DNA of 64,000 bases from Pestalotiopsis fici W106-1 (lineage: Eukaryota > Ascomycota > Sordariomycetes > Amphisphaeriales > Sporocadaceae): the NCBI RefSeq assembly GCF_000516985.1, contig NW_006917092.1, positions 3,674,619-3,738,618 of the forward strand, read 5' to 3'. The translations under genes were made by a program, and so were the position numbers. Within the stretch, counting starts at the first letter, position 1; each line of letters opens with the position of its first letter. The notes beneath the pieces were generated by a model that was given only the letters and a program-made list of their open reading frames with translations, ran no database searches and had not been told where the DNA came from. This document shows, in pieces, positions 1 through 13,024 of the stretch.

Positions 1-3000
1 TACTATAATATTAATAATTTAATAAAATTGCGTAATTATTTTTTATATACCGATTATTATTTTAATTATTAAAACTATTTTAGAATTATAAATTTATTAT
101 AATTTTAAATTAAGTTTTATCGCGATATTCGAAAAAAAAAAATCGCTAATAAATCCGGATTATACCGGGCTTTAATTTTAGAATTATTTTATATATATTT
201 TAATAGCCGTCGTAAAATTATATAATAGCTTAATTCGCGATTTTATTAAAAAATAAAATATAATTTTTACGTATATATTATAAATACGCTATAAATTTAA
301 ATAACGGCTAAATTTTTTCGCAATTTAATTAAAAAAAAACGAAATTATATTAATTTAAAAATAATATATTAAATTATATTTAATTTTATCGCTATTAATA
401 TATTAGTTATAAATATAAAAATATATATTTACTAAATTTATATTTAAAATAAGCTATACGGAAAGCGATCCTATAATATATATAATTATAAAAAGCATTT
501 AATACGCAAATATAGCTTAATAGCTATAATCGCTAATCCGCTAATTATATTTATTTATTTTAAAGCCGGGTATAATAATAATCGTAAAAAGCTTAATATA
601 AAATTAGAAATTATTTTTTTAAATAAAACGGAAAATCTTTCCGAATTAAAAAAAAAATTCGGGCGCCGAAAGGTTTATTACGAGATTTTAGGCGATACCT
701 AGCTTTAAAATATTATTTACGATAAACGATATTAATAATAAATAAAAGCGAAAATAACTTAGCGTTTTTCGCAATCCTATACCTTTTTACGAAATTAAGC
801 GGTTTCGCTTATTAAAATATTAATAATACGGGCTAAATTAGTTTTCCGAAAACGGTATTAAATAATTCGGCTAATATATCCGGGCGTTATTCGGCTTTTA
901 AAAAATTATAAATTTAAAATATAAAAATTCGTATATTTTAATACCGGCGGATTAATTATCGCTTAAGCCGATCGATATTTTTTTTTATTTAGCCGAAACC
1001 GGTGCTTTAAGCGGTGCGCTAAAAAACCGGTATATAATATATCCCGATACCTGCGTAATTATTAACCGTATTAGCGATATAAATTCGACGATTATAAAAC
1101 CACTTTTACCCGCGTTATCGCTTAATTTAATAAATATTTAAAAACCGGCGTTAAGCTAAATAATTTTTTAAAAGCCGGCCTTTTTAAAAAAATAAACGGC
1201 TTTTATTTTTGCTATTATAATAATTGCGTTAACCCTAATTATATTTGCTATAAGCCTTTGGACGCTAATTACGATAAAAAGCACTATTACGAAAAGGCCG
1301 CTTTTTATTAACGGGAAAATAAAATAATACCCGAATATTATTAGCGATACTAAACCTTTTATTTAATACAAATAAATTAGCCGTCGCAACGCTATAAAAA
1401 GGCATCGCTAACGATTTTTAATTTGCTTCGCTAACGATATATAAAATATATTTAATTTAATTTTCGGTCTTTTAACGGGCGCTATATATACCGTAAGCCG
1501 GTTTAATTTAGCGCCCGGGCAATTAAATAATATTTTTATCGCTTAAAAACCGGTTACCGCTATCGGCTATATTACGCGAAAAAGCACGAGTTTTTAGGCC
1601 GCTATATAATAAAAACGAGGCGATCGACGGGGCTAAAAATACCGCTTTTAGCCGGCTTTCGCTTATATATCCGTTTTATAAAATTATTAAAAAATTTTAT
1701 CGATTTATAAAGCTTTAAGCGTATTTAATTTATAAATACGCCCGTTTTAAAAATAAAAAAGCGTTAATCCGAAAAATACGTAAAATAGCGTTTTTATAGC
1801 TAATATATTAAAATAAGGTTTTATCGGAAATAAGGCGCAAAAATAAACCTATAAAAGCAAAATTATTATAAATTTTATAAAAAGGATTTTAATAGCGTAA
1901 TATTATAATTTAGAATTTACGTTAATAATCGTAATTATTAGCAATTATAATAATTTATAAAAACGGTATAAAAATAATTAATTAAATAAAAATACGAAAA
2001 TAAATATAATTTAAACGATATTAAATTTACCCGTAATAATTAAAATAATAAAAAAACTTATGCAAAATATATTATTTAATTTTAATTATTTTAAATTAAT
2101 TATAATTTATCGTATTTATTTATTAATTCCTTTTATTTTCGAATTTTCCTTTTAATACCTCCCCGGCTATTCGCTTTTATAAAATCGGTTATTTTAGCTT
2201 AAAAAAAGCCGCCGAATAATATTTTAAAAGCGTTATATTCGCTTTTAGCCTGCGGTTTTGCCTAAACGTAAATAAAAAAAGCTTAAACGTTAGCGGTAAG
2301 CTATTTTCGTAATACGGCAACGTTATTTTTATTTTTAAGCTTTACCGAACCGAAGCCGTTTATTAGGATTATTTAGTAATATTAAACGTATAAAACGTCG
2401 ATACGGATAAATATTTTTTAAAAAACGTTTTCGATCGCCTTAAACCCGTCGGCGAATTTTAAATTATTAATCGCCGATTTAAAGTTTTTATTTACGGCCG
2501 TATTATAAGCGTAATTACGCGCAAATAAAAATACGTTATATTTAATAACGAATTTTTTAGGTTTAAATAATAAACGGTTATCCTTTTTAGCGCCTAAATC
2601 GTTATCGTCGTTTTTAGGTTCCGCTTTAATATATTCGATTAGCTATTAGGCGCCGTAAAAGCCGGATTCGAAGCTTATTACGGCTTTATCGAAATTTAGG
2701 TCAACGATAATAGGATTATCGATTACCGCTTTTACGGGTATAAAAAATTTAGCGGGCCCGATCGCGATTTTAGTGGCGGCGAGCTTTTTTTCGGTAAATT
2801 TCCGATAAATAATAAAATTTAGCTAAAATAAATCGATAAACTAAATTTATTACGTTTTTTATACGCCGCGGCTATATTCGGTTAAGCGGTAATACGTTTT
2901 TATATTAATAAAATAATATACGAAAAAATAACTAAAACCGTAAAATACGATTTATATATATACGTTATATAAAAAATTCCGGAACGAAATTTCGAATAAA

Positions 3001-4497
3001 CGATTAAAGCGTAGGCCGCCGGCGCTTATAGCAAAAAGCGCGTTAAAATCCTTTTTACGCTTATTACGGATATTTTTATTTTTTTTTTGCCGATTTTACG
3101 ATTATCGGGAATATATCCCGCTAGTTTTTTAAATCCGTTTTTGCGTTTTTTAGCTATTATTAATTTACGGCAATTTTTTTAATAAATTCCGAAATTTATT
3201 TTTAAAAGGTTTTATTATTTTATATAATTATATCGATTAAAATAAAAATTTTTTTAAAAACTATAATTAAGCTAAAAAATTTATTAAAATATTATTCGAT
3301 AATAAATATCTTTTAAAAAAAATAAATTATCCTCCGAAATTTTAATAATATTTAAAACGCCGGCGTCGCTTGGATCGAATCGCTCGCTAATTATTATTTA
3401 TAATCGCTACTTAAAATAAATAAGCTAAAACAAAAATTTTATTAAGTTTAAAAACTAAAATATAAATCGAAATAAATAGCTTTTTAAATTTAATAATCGT
3501 TAAAAATAAAATAATACGTATTTAAATAATAAGCCCGGGGGAAATTCTTATATTTTTTATAGCGACAAAATATTGCGTAATAAGCTAATTTAAATATTTA
3601 GCTTTAAAAACCGGCGGCGGTAATTTATATTTTTTAAATTTTTAAAACCGTAAAATTTTCGAATCGTTATTAACGAATCGTTATTATATTTAAATAAATA
3701 TTGCTATTTTATTTTATAAATAAATATAAATTATAATATTTTAAATTATTTTTTTAAATTATATATTTATATATTATTTTAAAATAATATAGCTATATTT
3801 AATATCCCGATAATATATGATTTATATCGCGATAAATCGCTATAAATACCGGATAAAGATAAAATAGCGTTTAAATAGGTTTACCCGCTTTTACGTTTAT
3901 TACGATTAAATTATTATTTAATTTTATTATTTTTTAAAATACCCGCTATTAAATATAATATTTATTTAAAACGATTACTAAAATAGCTATAAAATCCTTT
4001 AAAACGGTTTAAATTTCCCTAAAAAGGTAATATTTTAAAAGTATTTTTTAAACGAAAAAGGCCGCTTTTGCCGAGGATAATAATAAAAAAGGCTTCGCTA
4101 TTAGCGGTAAAAACGAATTTAAATTACGGTTAAATCGCTATATATACGATATAAAGCTATAAAAAACGCGCCGGGATTTAGCTCGGGAAAAGCTAACGGC
4201 TTTAATAAAATAAATTAAAAATTAATTTATTTATTATTTTAAAAAACTCGGCTTTAGTAACGAATTCGACGTTATAGCGGCCTAATTCGGAGGATAGAAA
4301 TTTAAATCGCCCGTTTTATCCGAAATTTTATGTCGCTTTAAAAATACTATTATATCGGAATTTAAAAGCTTTCCTAAATATAGCTAAAGCTTTTTTAAAA
4401 GCGGTAGCTAAAATAATAAATAACTAGGTACCGTCGAAAAAGATAAAGCCGGCAATTCTAATGCGCCTAGCGATTTTAGAAATTCTAATTTTAATAT

Positions 4498-4540
4498 TAA
4501 TAATTTTAAAGCTAATAATTTTAAAGCTAATAATTTTAAA
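4498..4540. repeat. 15-bp tandem repeat, about 3 copies
   Basis: The unit TAATAATTTTAAAGC is repeated almost three times. The period is a multiple of three and in one plus frame reads as a repeated Asn-Asn-Phe-Lys-Ala, so it may be a repeat inside a mutated ORF rather than non-coding satellite. Confidence 0.75.
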
Positions 4541-5582
4541 TATTTTAATAATTTTACCGACGTTTTAGGCGGTTTCGCAAATAAAGCTAAAAAATTTTAA
4601 AATACCTTCGATAACGAAAAAAAATTAGCTATATTCCGCAAATACTTTAATAACGAAAAAATTTAATTAAATAACGAAATCGCGCTAAATAAAATAAATA
4701 ATATATAAACGTTTTTCGATCCGCGTAATAAAATTAATTATATCCTTTTAGGCGTTTTTTTTAAATAATATAAAAATATTATAAAAAAAAGCAAAAATAA
4801 AGGCCCGGGTAAAAATAAAGGCTAAAGCAAAAGCAAAAATAATAGCAAAAGCGATAATAAAGGCAAAATAAAACCTTAAAGCTCTCGCTTAATTAAAAGC
4901 AAAAATAAAAGCCGGAAAAATAGATTTATATTTAATATTTTTTAAAATTTATATAATAACGACGATAAATATTTGCTTAACCCCGAAAATATAATCGAAT
5001 ACGCCCGTAATATTTAGGCGTTATTAGCGCAAAATGCGCCGCAGGCTAGGACTAAAGCGTTTTTTAGCGAAAATATAGCCCGGTCCCGTTTGGCTTTAAT
5101 ATTTTAATATTTCGATAATATAAAAAAAAAATATTAATTTTTTATAATATAGATAATTTTAGGGTTTACGCGGCTAAATAATACCGCGTAATATAATAGT
5201 TAATTTTCGCCGAAAAGGTTTTTAATAAAGATAAAAATAAGGACGATATCGTAAACGAAATTAAAAAAATAAAAAAAGCCAGAAATACGCTACGCAATAT
5301 TAAATAATAATTAGGCGAAAATATTATCGAGGTTTTCGGAATTTATATAAATACCGTATTTTTCCTCCGGGATATTTAAAATAAATTATAAAATTATTAA
5401 TATAAATATATTTATTAAGCTAAAAATATTTAATATAACGCTTATATTACGATAACGTTTAGCAATTTAATAATAAGCGAACCGATTTATCGAATAAATT
5501 AAATTCGCGGCATTAATAACTAATTATAATTAATAATTTGCAAATAATATCCGAATTTCTAATATTTACGATTTTATATACC

Positions 5583-5641
5583 TATTACCGTATTTTTAAT
5601 TTATTATACCTAATTGCCGTATTTTTAATTTATTATACCTA
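5583..5641. repeat. 29-bp direct repeat, 2 copies
   Basis: Two adjacent copies of a 29-bp unit centred on CCGTATTTTTAATTTATTAT differ only slightly. They lie in RIP-mutated AT-rich sequence, and no function is evident. Confidence 0.7.
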
Positions 5642-8420
5642 ACGTAACCGTTTATTTAACTTATTATAACGGGATTCGGTATCGATTGGGTAGCGCCGTA
5701 ATTATAAATTAATAATTATAAATTATAAAACGCTGCGTTTTATCGCTATCCGAATAAATCTTTTCCGGCGTAATATAATAGGCGGTTTAACGTCGGATCG
5801 GTCGGGCTGCTAACTTATTTTAAGCAATTTATAATAATGCTACCTAAGCCTTTATTTTTATATATATATATTAGGCGAGCTAAATAATATTATCGGACCG
5901 TAATTTAAAAAAATTCTAATTAAAATTTTAATAAATATTAAATCGCAATTTATAAAATTAAAACCGATAAAAAATCGTTATATACCCGATTAATTTTAAT
6001 AAAATAAATTTATAATAATACGCTTAATAATAGGATTAATATTATTAAAGCGTTTATAAATAGGGTATCGATTAGGTGCACCGCTAGCTCCGGCTATATA
6101 TTAATTATAAAAAATAATAATATGCTTATTTCGTCGAAACGGAGGCCTAAATTTAAACCGTTAAATTTTAGCGCTTAAACGATTTTTACGACCGGCTATA
6201 TTTTAACAACTTCGACGATATAAATAAATCGATCGTACTCCTTAAAATTTATAATAATATTTACCGCTTTTTTTTTAAATTTATAAAAAACGGTATTTTT
6301 AAAACGGTAATAACCTTACGCGGGTTTAAAATAGTTTACCTAAATTAAATAAAAACGTAAATTTGGCCCGGCTAAAACGGCGACGTATCGAAAAAGGCCG
6401 GCGAAGCCGCGTTCGCCCGCGAAAAGCAAAAAAAAAAAAAGCGGTCGGCTATAAATATAAAATCGGGGTTACAATCGGCGGCGCGAAATAAACTCCGGTA
6501 ATTTAAGCGATAACTTCGAGTTTTTAGGTACCGAAAAAACGTTTTTAGCGGTCGCAAAAAATTAAAAAATAGTTATAATTTTCGATTTTTATAAGTTTAA
6601 ATCGGGCCGCGCTTTAGCATATATATTTTCGATCCGGCGGCTAACAAAATTAAATAATAAAATATAATAATATAAAATAGGTATTAATAATTATATAAGC
6701 GATATTTATAAATAATTATATTAAATAATTATAGCAAAATAAAAGTTAATTAATAGGTAGTAATATATAATAATACTCCGCTATATCGTTTTTTAATTAG
6801 TTTTAGTTAAGAGAAAAATAATTTAACCGGTATATCGGTAACGTAATAAAAATATAAATAGCTTAAAAGGCTTTTTAATTTATAAATTTATAAAAATTAT
6901 TGCCTATTATTTAACCGTAATTAATAGCGTAATTTTATAGCCTTACCGATAATACGCTTTTTTTTCGCTAGTAAAAGATAAAGTATCGGGATATAAATAA
7001 AGTCCGGATGCAAAATAGCAGGTAAAGAATCTGCGTAAATATATTAACGGAATCGGATATAATAGATAGGTTTTTAATTTTATAAATTACAAATAAAAAT
7101 TAATCGGCTAAATACGTAATTTAGATATATAATAAATTAAAGCTATTCCGTAAATAATAGAAATATTATTTATTAAAATTTAAAGCTAGCTCGCTAACGA
7201 TTATTAAAAATAAAGCTTAATAAACCGTTTAAATTTAAACCCGGTAGCTTTGCCGTTATAATAGGGTAATATAAAATAATAGATTATTTTTAATTAATTG
7301 CAAATAGGAATTTTTTTTTATTATATATTTCCCTATAAATATATATTTAACCTAAATTACGATAAAATCCAAAATAATCCGTTTAAAAGCATAACCCGTT
7401 TAAAGGCCATTTAATCCGTTTAAATTATATTTAAAGGTCTCGGACGCTATTAGCTAATTACCGCCTAATAGCAGATTTTAATTAAAAATTTTAATATTAG
7501 TAAAAATAGATTTTAATATATATTCGTTATATATAAAATCTTCTATTATACCGTCGTTTATTCTATATAAAGAAAATAAATCGTTAAGCATATATTTATA
7601 ATATATTAATATATGTATAAAATATTATTAAAAATAAATTAATATATATAAAGCTTAATATATTTAGGTATATAAAGCTTTATAAAATAATATTTAACCA
7701 TAATTAATTTATAAATTATACCTCGTTATAAAAAAAATGCTAAAGGAAATCGGGATTTATTAAACCAGGTAGTATTTAGTTATATTTATATATGGAAAAT
7801 TTTAGCTTATAAATTAAATTAAAAATAAATATTAATTTAATAATATTAAGCTATAGAATATTATATAATACGCTAAATTAAATTATAATTTTAAAATTAA
7901 TAAATATCGGGTATAAATCGACTAATTAAATTTCACCCGCTTATTAGCTTTATTATATATAAACGATTTTTATATAATTTTTATTTTATAGCGTTTATTT
8001 ACGGCGTTATAGTAATATATTTAATATAAATATTAGGAATTAAGCGAAAAAAAAATATTACCGTATTAATAAAAAATATATTAAATATAATAGTTTTTAA
8101 TAAATAAAGGCAATTTTAATTATATAACGTATATATTTTAGGCTATATTTAAATATAAGCAATAGGTATTTAAATAATTTATTAGGCCTTTAATTTTTAT
8201 AGTATTTAAGTATTTATATTTTTCGTTTTTAATTTACCTTATGATTTTTTAAATCCGTTTTGCCTAAGGCTTTCGTTTTATCTATTTATCGAACTTATAA
8301 GCATATTAGATTTTTGCAATTTTATTAATTTCTAAATTTAATTTATAATTAATTATAACTTTTTACCTCGATTTATTATTAATTATAATTTATTTTGCCG
8401 ATTCTACCTATTTCGATTTA

Positions 8421-8760
8421 GTTATTTAATTAAAAGCACTAAGCCAGCACCTGTTTATATATATTTTTATTAATATTTGCTTAGTACGTTAAGAAATTTT
8501 ATTATTTTAAGTTTTAATATTTAGCATTTACTTGGTAAATCGACAATTCCTCTTTTTTTTAAATTTAATTTAACCAGAATTAAACTATTTAAGGTTTCTC
8601 CAATCAGGTTTCTCCATCCAGGTCTCTCTAATCAGGTTTTTTTAGTTAGGTTTTTCTAAATATAAATCCTATTATCCATATCCTTAATAAGTCTAATATT
8701 CCACGGTTTCGGACCCGACTAATTAAAATAAAATTATTAAATTCGAATCTTTTAAACTAT
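8421..8760. other. Less-mutated pocket inside the RIP block
   Basis: In contrast to its surroundings, this stretch retains many CA and TG dinucleotides (for example GCCAGCACCTG, TCCATCCAGG and CCACGGTTTCGGACC). It therefore looks largely spared by RIP. It probably represents single-copy sequence trapped between repeats. It contains the 14-bp minisatellite listed separately and no ORF that I recognise. Confidence 0.55.
8592..8661. repeat. 14-bp minisatellite, 5 copies
   Basis: Five consecutive 14-bp units of the type AGGTTTCTCCAATC occur. The first three keep CCA/TCA sequence, while the last two are T-rich variants consistent with C-to-T change. The array lies in the less-mutated pocket of the AT block. 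Confidence 0.8.
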
Positions 8761-8949
8761 TTTTTATAAATAATTTCGTTATTTATTTTAGTAAATATAG
8801 GTTTTTATCGGTTTTAAGCCGCTTTTGCGTTTTTTGCACTAATTCCAAGCTTTTAAATACGGTATAAATAAAATTAATTTAAAATTTTTATTTATTTTTA
8901 TATTTATATTTTACTAAATTTTTACGTTTATATGCTAATATTTTTTTTA

Positions 8950-11640
8950 TAGCTATATCCTTTTAGTAAAATAAAATCTATATCGGCGAACCTAACCCTG
9001 GTTAGGTTGATATAAGCGTTTATTCCGATAATTACGTCGAAAAAGCCGATTAATTAAATCCAGATTATATCGACGATAATAATTAATCTAAGGACGAGCT
9101 CGAAAACGAGCTCGTCGGCGCTTTTAAAGCTTTTAAAATAATCGAATTTATAAAAAAAGTTTATCTTAGCCTTAATTAATTCTAAAGAAACGACTTTTAA
9201 AAACGACCGCTATTTCGCTTATTATTAATAAGCCGGTAAAAAATCCGAAAAAAAAAACGTATATAGGAATTATATGCTTTTAAATACGGAAAATAATACT
9301 ATAAAATAAATATAAAAATCGATTAGGCAAATAATTAAATATAATTAGGCCTATTATAAATTTGCGTTTAATAGCCCGGAACGATTTAATTTTATCGATA
9401 AAATATATATACGCGTCCGCGGCTTTTTTATTTTAATAAAAAACGACGAAAATATAAAAAAGGGCCTTAATTTTCGTTACGAATATATTAATTTATAATA
9501 TTTTATAAAAGGAATTCGTAAGCTTTTATTTTTTTCGATTAAAATATAAAATACCTTTAAATAGGTTTATTTAAATAAAAAAAAAAGTTTTATATTATTT
9601 CCCGTTTACGGGCTTTAGTAATTAAAAAAACCTCCGGATCGTTTTTTAGGGCTTAAATTGGTTCTATAATTATTATTCGATTGCCGCTATACTTTTCGTT
9701 AGACGCATTTTATAAGCGATAATTAACTCCGATACCGTTATTTAATAATAAAAATTATAATTTTATTTTAATATTTTAACGAATATTAAAATAATTAGCG
9801 CTATTATTAATAATACCGCTTTTTATAATATTTAATATAAACGTTAAATAAACTTTTCGCCGGTAAAAGCCAAAATTATATTTTAAACGTTTCGTACGGT
9901 AAATAAATCGCCGTATATTAACGATTTAATAGTTTTTTTTTTAATAAATAATTATTTCGATATCGATTATTTAATATAATTTATTAATTTAAACGCGATT
10001 TTCTTTTAGCTTTAGATTATTTACGATTATATAATTAGTATCGGCGAATTATTATAAGCTATAAGTTTACGTTTAACGAGTTTTATAATTTATATTATAT
10101 TTAAAATCCCGATTATTCCGGAAAATTCGTTTTTTTTCCGTTTTATTATTTTTTTAAACCTAAGGCTAAAAAATAACGCTAAAATTAGGCTTTTTGCGCG
10201 GCTTTTTTCCGCTATAGGCTCGATAAATTAATACGCTATTGCGGAAAAGCCTCGGCCGATCGGGGCTATTTTTCTAAAAAGACCTAATAATTTTTATTTT
10301 TTATTTATGCCTATTTTTAATACGGTATAATTTAACGGGCTAAAGATAAAATTATATTTTTAGCTAGCGCAAATAATAATTATATTAAATAGCTAATTTT
10401 AAATTTATTTAGCGTTTTATTCGTTTAATAATAGAATTTTTTATTAATAATTAATATTAATAAAAAAATTTATAATATAGTTATAGGTTTCGGCTAAAAA
10501 AAAAACCCGGCAATAATAGTTTTAACCCGATCGCTTACTTTTATTTATAATAATCGAATTTTAGCTTAAATTTTTAATTTACTAACTAGGCTATTTAAAA
10601 TTATTTATTAGCCGTTTAAAAGGATATTAAGCGCTTTATAGCCGCGATTCGTTTCGTACTTTCCGGTAAATCTTTATATTAGGATATCGATAAAATATAA
10701 TATCGCCAAATTTAAAAATCGGGGCGCGAAAAGCCTATTAATATATTTAAAAGCAGGTATTCGATTAAAAAAGTCCTATTTTCTAAAAAAATATAAATAT
10801 TAGCTATAAGCGTTATAAAAAATATTTTTAGGCAAAGCTCGCCTAAAATTAAAATACTAGCTAATTTATTCGCCGTAAATAAAACAAAAAGCGATAAGGA
10901 ATTTTAGAAAAATACCTTTTAATACGTTTGCGAATATTGCTTAATATCGTTTTTTTTCGAGCAGGCTTTTTAGCGATACTAAAAAATAATATATTTAATT
11001 TTATACCCGGATAGTCCGGAGCGTCCTTACGAGTACGATAGGTGCGGCTATCGTTTTATTATAAAAAGGAATTTCGATAAATATCGCAAAACCTGTATTA
11101 TATATCCGGGTTATAAAGCGGAGTTCCTTAATATTACGGCGCATACGGAATACTAAAGAAAGTATATAAAAAAGCCGGAATTAGTCGTATAGCCGGATAA
11201 AGTTAAATATAAAGCTTACGGCGTTATTTTTAATAAAAGGACTAATTTTATAAAATATTATAAATATTATATTATTTATTTAAATTATAAAGCGGAGTTT
11301 CTTAATACTATAATACGTGCGGAATATTAAAGAAAATATATAAAAAAGCCGGAATTGGTCGTATAACCGGACGAATTAAAATATAATAAATACGGTTTTT
11401 CCGTTTTTATAAAGCAAAATCTTAATATATATTATAAAATCTATATTATTTATCCGGGCTATAAAGCGGAATTCCCTAATATTACGGCGCGCGCGGAATA
11501 TTAAGGGGAATATATAGGAAAGCTAAAATTAGTCGTATAGCCGAATCGCTTTTTATATAAAACCTGCGATTATATCGCTATTTAAAATAAAAATTTTATA
11601 AAATACCGCAAAACCAGCTGCCTTAAATATTTTTATTATA
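8950..11640 (+). pseudogene. RIP-inactivated relic ORF with terminal zinc-finger-like repeats
   Basis: Reading the plus strand through RIP-type stops gives a long protein-like relic. Near its start is an acidic stretch (DELENELVG, about 9,091-9,120). Its end is an array of four 58-residue repeats. The first repeat (about 11,029-11,092) reads C-x2-C followed by Phe, Lys and Arg residues and then Tyr-x4-Cys, where the Tyr would be His before a C-to-T change. This suggests a C2HC or C2H2 zinc finger. The family is not recognised. A repeat-borne gene (transposon or large mobile element) is the likeliest source because RIP needs duplicated DNA. Stops and frameshifts show that it is dead. The exact ends are uncertain. 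Confidence 0.45.
11030..11640 (+). repeat. 174-bp coding tandem repeat, 3.5 copies
   Basis: The motif ATAAAGCGG recurs at 11,113, 11,287 and 11,461, exactly 174 bp (58 codons) apart, and the left half of a fourth unit follows from about 11,552. Each unit reads as a finger-like half followed by a Tyr-Lys-Ala-Glu-Phe and Leu-Val-Val containing half. Differences between units are largely transitions. Cys codons TGY have become TAY and His codons CAY have become TAY, as RIP would cause. Confidence 0.8.
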
Positions 11641-11915
11641 AACGGGATTTTAAAAAGCAAAGCAAAAATAAAATACGTTAAAAATATAAAGTTAATTGCC
11701 TAAAACGGCTAGTAACGCTATTTAAAAATAAACCTATAAAAAAAAAGCAAAAAAGCGCTAATAATAATAATAAAATCGCGAATCTAATTTATTCCGTATT
11801 TACCGCCTTTTTTTGCCGTATTTAAAGCCCGTAGCCTAAAAATCGCTTATTAAAATTTTAATTAAAAAGAAATATTTAATTAAACTTAACGCCTTAGGTA
11901 ACGGTACTTTAATTA

Positions 11916-12110
11916 TTGCTTTTAGTATTTTTGGTGCTTTTAGTACTTTTAGTATTGCTTTTTTTGCTTTTATTATTATTAATGTTTTTATTGCTATTTT
12001 TAGTATTGCTTTTAGTATTTATATTTTTGGCAATATTAATATTTTTAATCTTTTTTTATATTTATTTATTAATTTATTTATTATTTTATTTTTTAGGCCT
12101 CCCTTTTTTT
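11916..12110. repeat. T-rich low-complexity tract
   Basis: Irregular repeats of TTTAGTATTTTT and TTTTTGCTTT-like units give a poly-leucine frame on plus and an Asn/Lys/Thr-rich frame on minus. The open frame here is a composition artefact. It may be a low-complexity coding tract of a degraded element. Confidence 0.6.
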
Positions 12111-12970
12111 TCGCTAAAATAGTCTATCCCTATTTCCGCGGAAAATATAAATATACGATATCCTAACCTTATTCGGTAATCGTTCCGATTAGCTAGAGGA
12201 TTTTAATATAGCCGCCTTTATATTTAATAGCCTTTAATACGATAGCTTGCTTTAAAATTTAAGTTTAAATATTGCCGCTTAAAATACCCGTTAATTTACG
12301 TTAATTATAAAGCGGTATAATTTAGTAAAGCGTTTAGTTCGGCGAAAATAGCTATTAAAAAAAAATATTAATACGCAAATATTCGAAATCTTCCGGGGCG
12401 TTTCGCCGTAATATATAATTTACGATAAAAATACGGATAATTTATTATCCTTTTACGTTTATTTAAAAAACGCTTTAAGCCGCTTAAATAACCGGTTTAA
12501 ATTTAACGATTATCGTAATATTAGGCGGGTAGCCTTTTCGGTTAATACTAAAGCGTTATTCGCGGGTAAGCCTAAATAAAAAATTTTATATTAATTTTTA
12601 GCCGTATACGATTAAATTACGAATACGGTTACGATCGCGAATTCGCAATAGTAAAAAGCAGGTTTTTTACGGTATAATCGGACTTTAAAACGTATAATAT
12701 ATTATTTTAATTAGCTTGGCCGAAATAACGTAATCCTAAAATTTAAAATATAAAATATCCCGTAGTAAAAAGACGGCGTAAATTGCGGTTTATATGCTTT
12801 AAGCAATTTCGCAGCGTTAATGCAAAGCGGTCCTTATTATAATAATAATTTATTTAAGTTTTAAAAAAGGCGAATTTAAAACCAACTCGAACAAAATATA
12901 TTTATGCGAATATAGCCTAATATAAGCTAATATTATTACGCAAATTAGGTTTTTCCGGAAATATCGCTAC

Positions 12971-13024
12971 CTTTATTACTTTTATTACTTTTATTACTTA
13001 TATTATTTTTATTACTTTTATTAC
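12971..13024. repeat. 10-bp tandem repeat (TTTTATTACT)
   Basis: About five copies of a 10-bp TTTTATTACT unit, one of them degenerate, lie in AT-rich sequence. Confidence 0.75.

Larger units (their letters stand above)
1..8420. other. RIP-degraded AT-rich repeat block, part A
   Basis: The sequence is extremely AT-rich, with CA and TG dinucleotides nearly absent while CG and GC persist. This is the signature of repeat-induced point mutation acting on CpA. Stop codons occur densely in all frames and no intact gene is present. Stretches around 0.5-1.7 kb and 4.0-6.5 kb keep a codon-like texture, including Lys/Asn-rich low complexity near 4.75-4.92 kb, so they are probably mutated transposon ORFs. 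I could not assign them to a family. Short tandem repeats inside are listed separately. Confidence 0.85.

Noticed and set aside
8989..9008. Telomere-like CCTAACCC next to GGTTAGG.
   Set aside because: Only single units are present, with no tandem TTAGGG array; it is a short hairpin, not a telomeric repeat.
11916..12122. A 68-codon poly-leucine 'membrane protein' frame.
   Set aside because: It is an artefact of a T-rich low-complexity tract in a RIP-mutated region.
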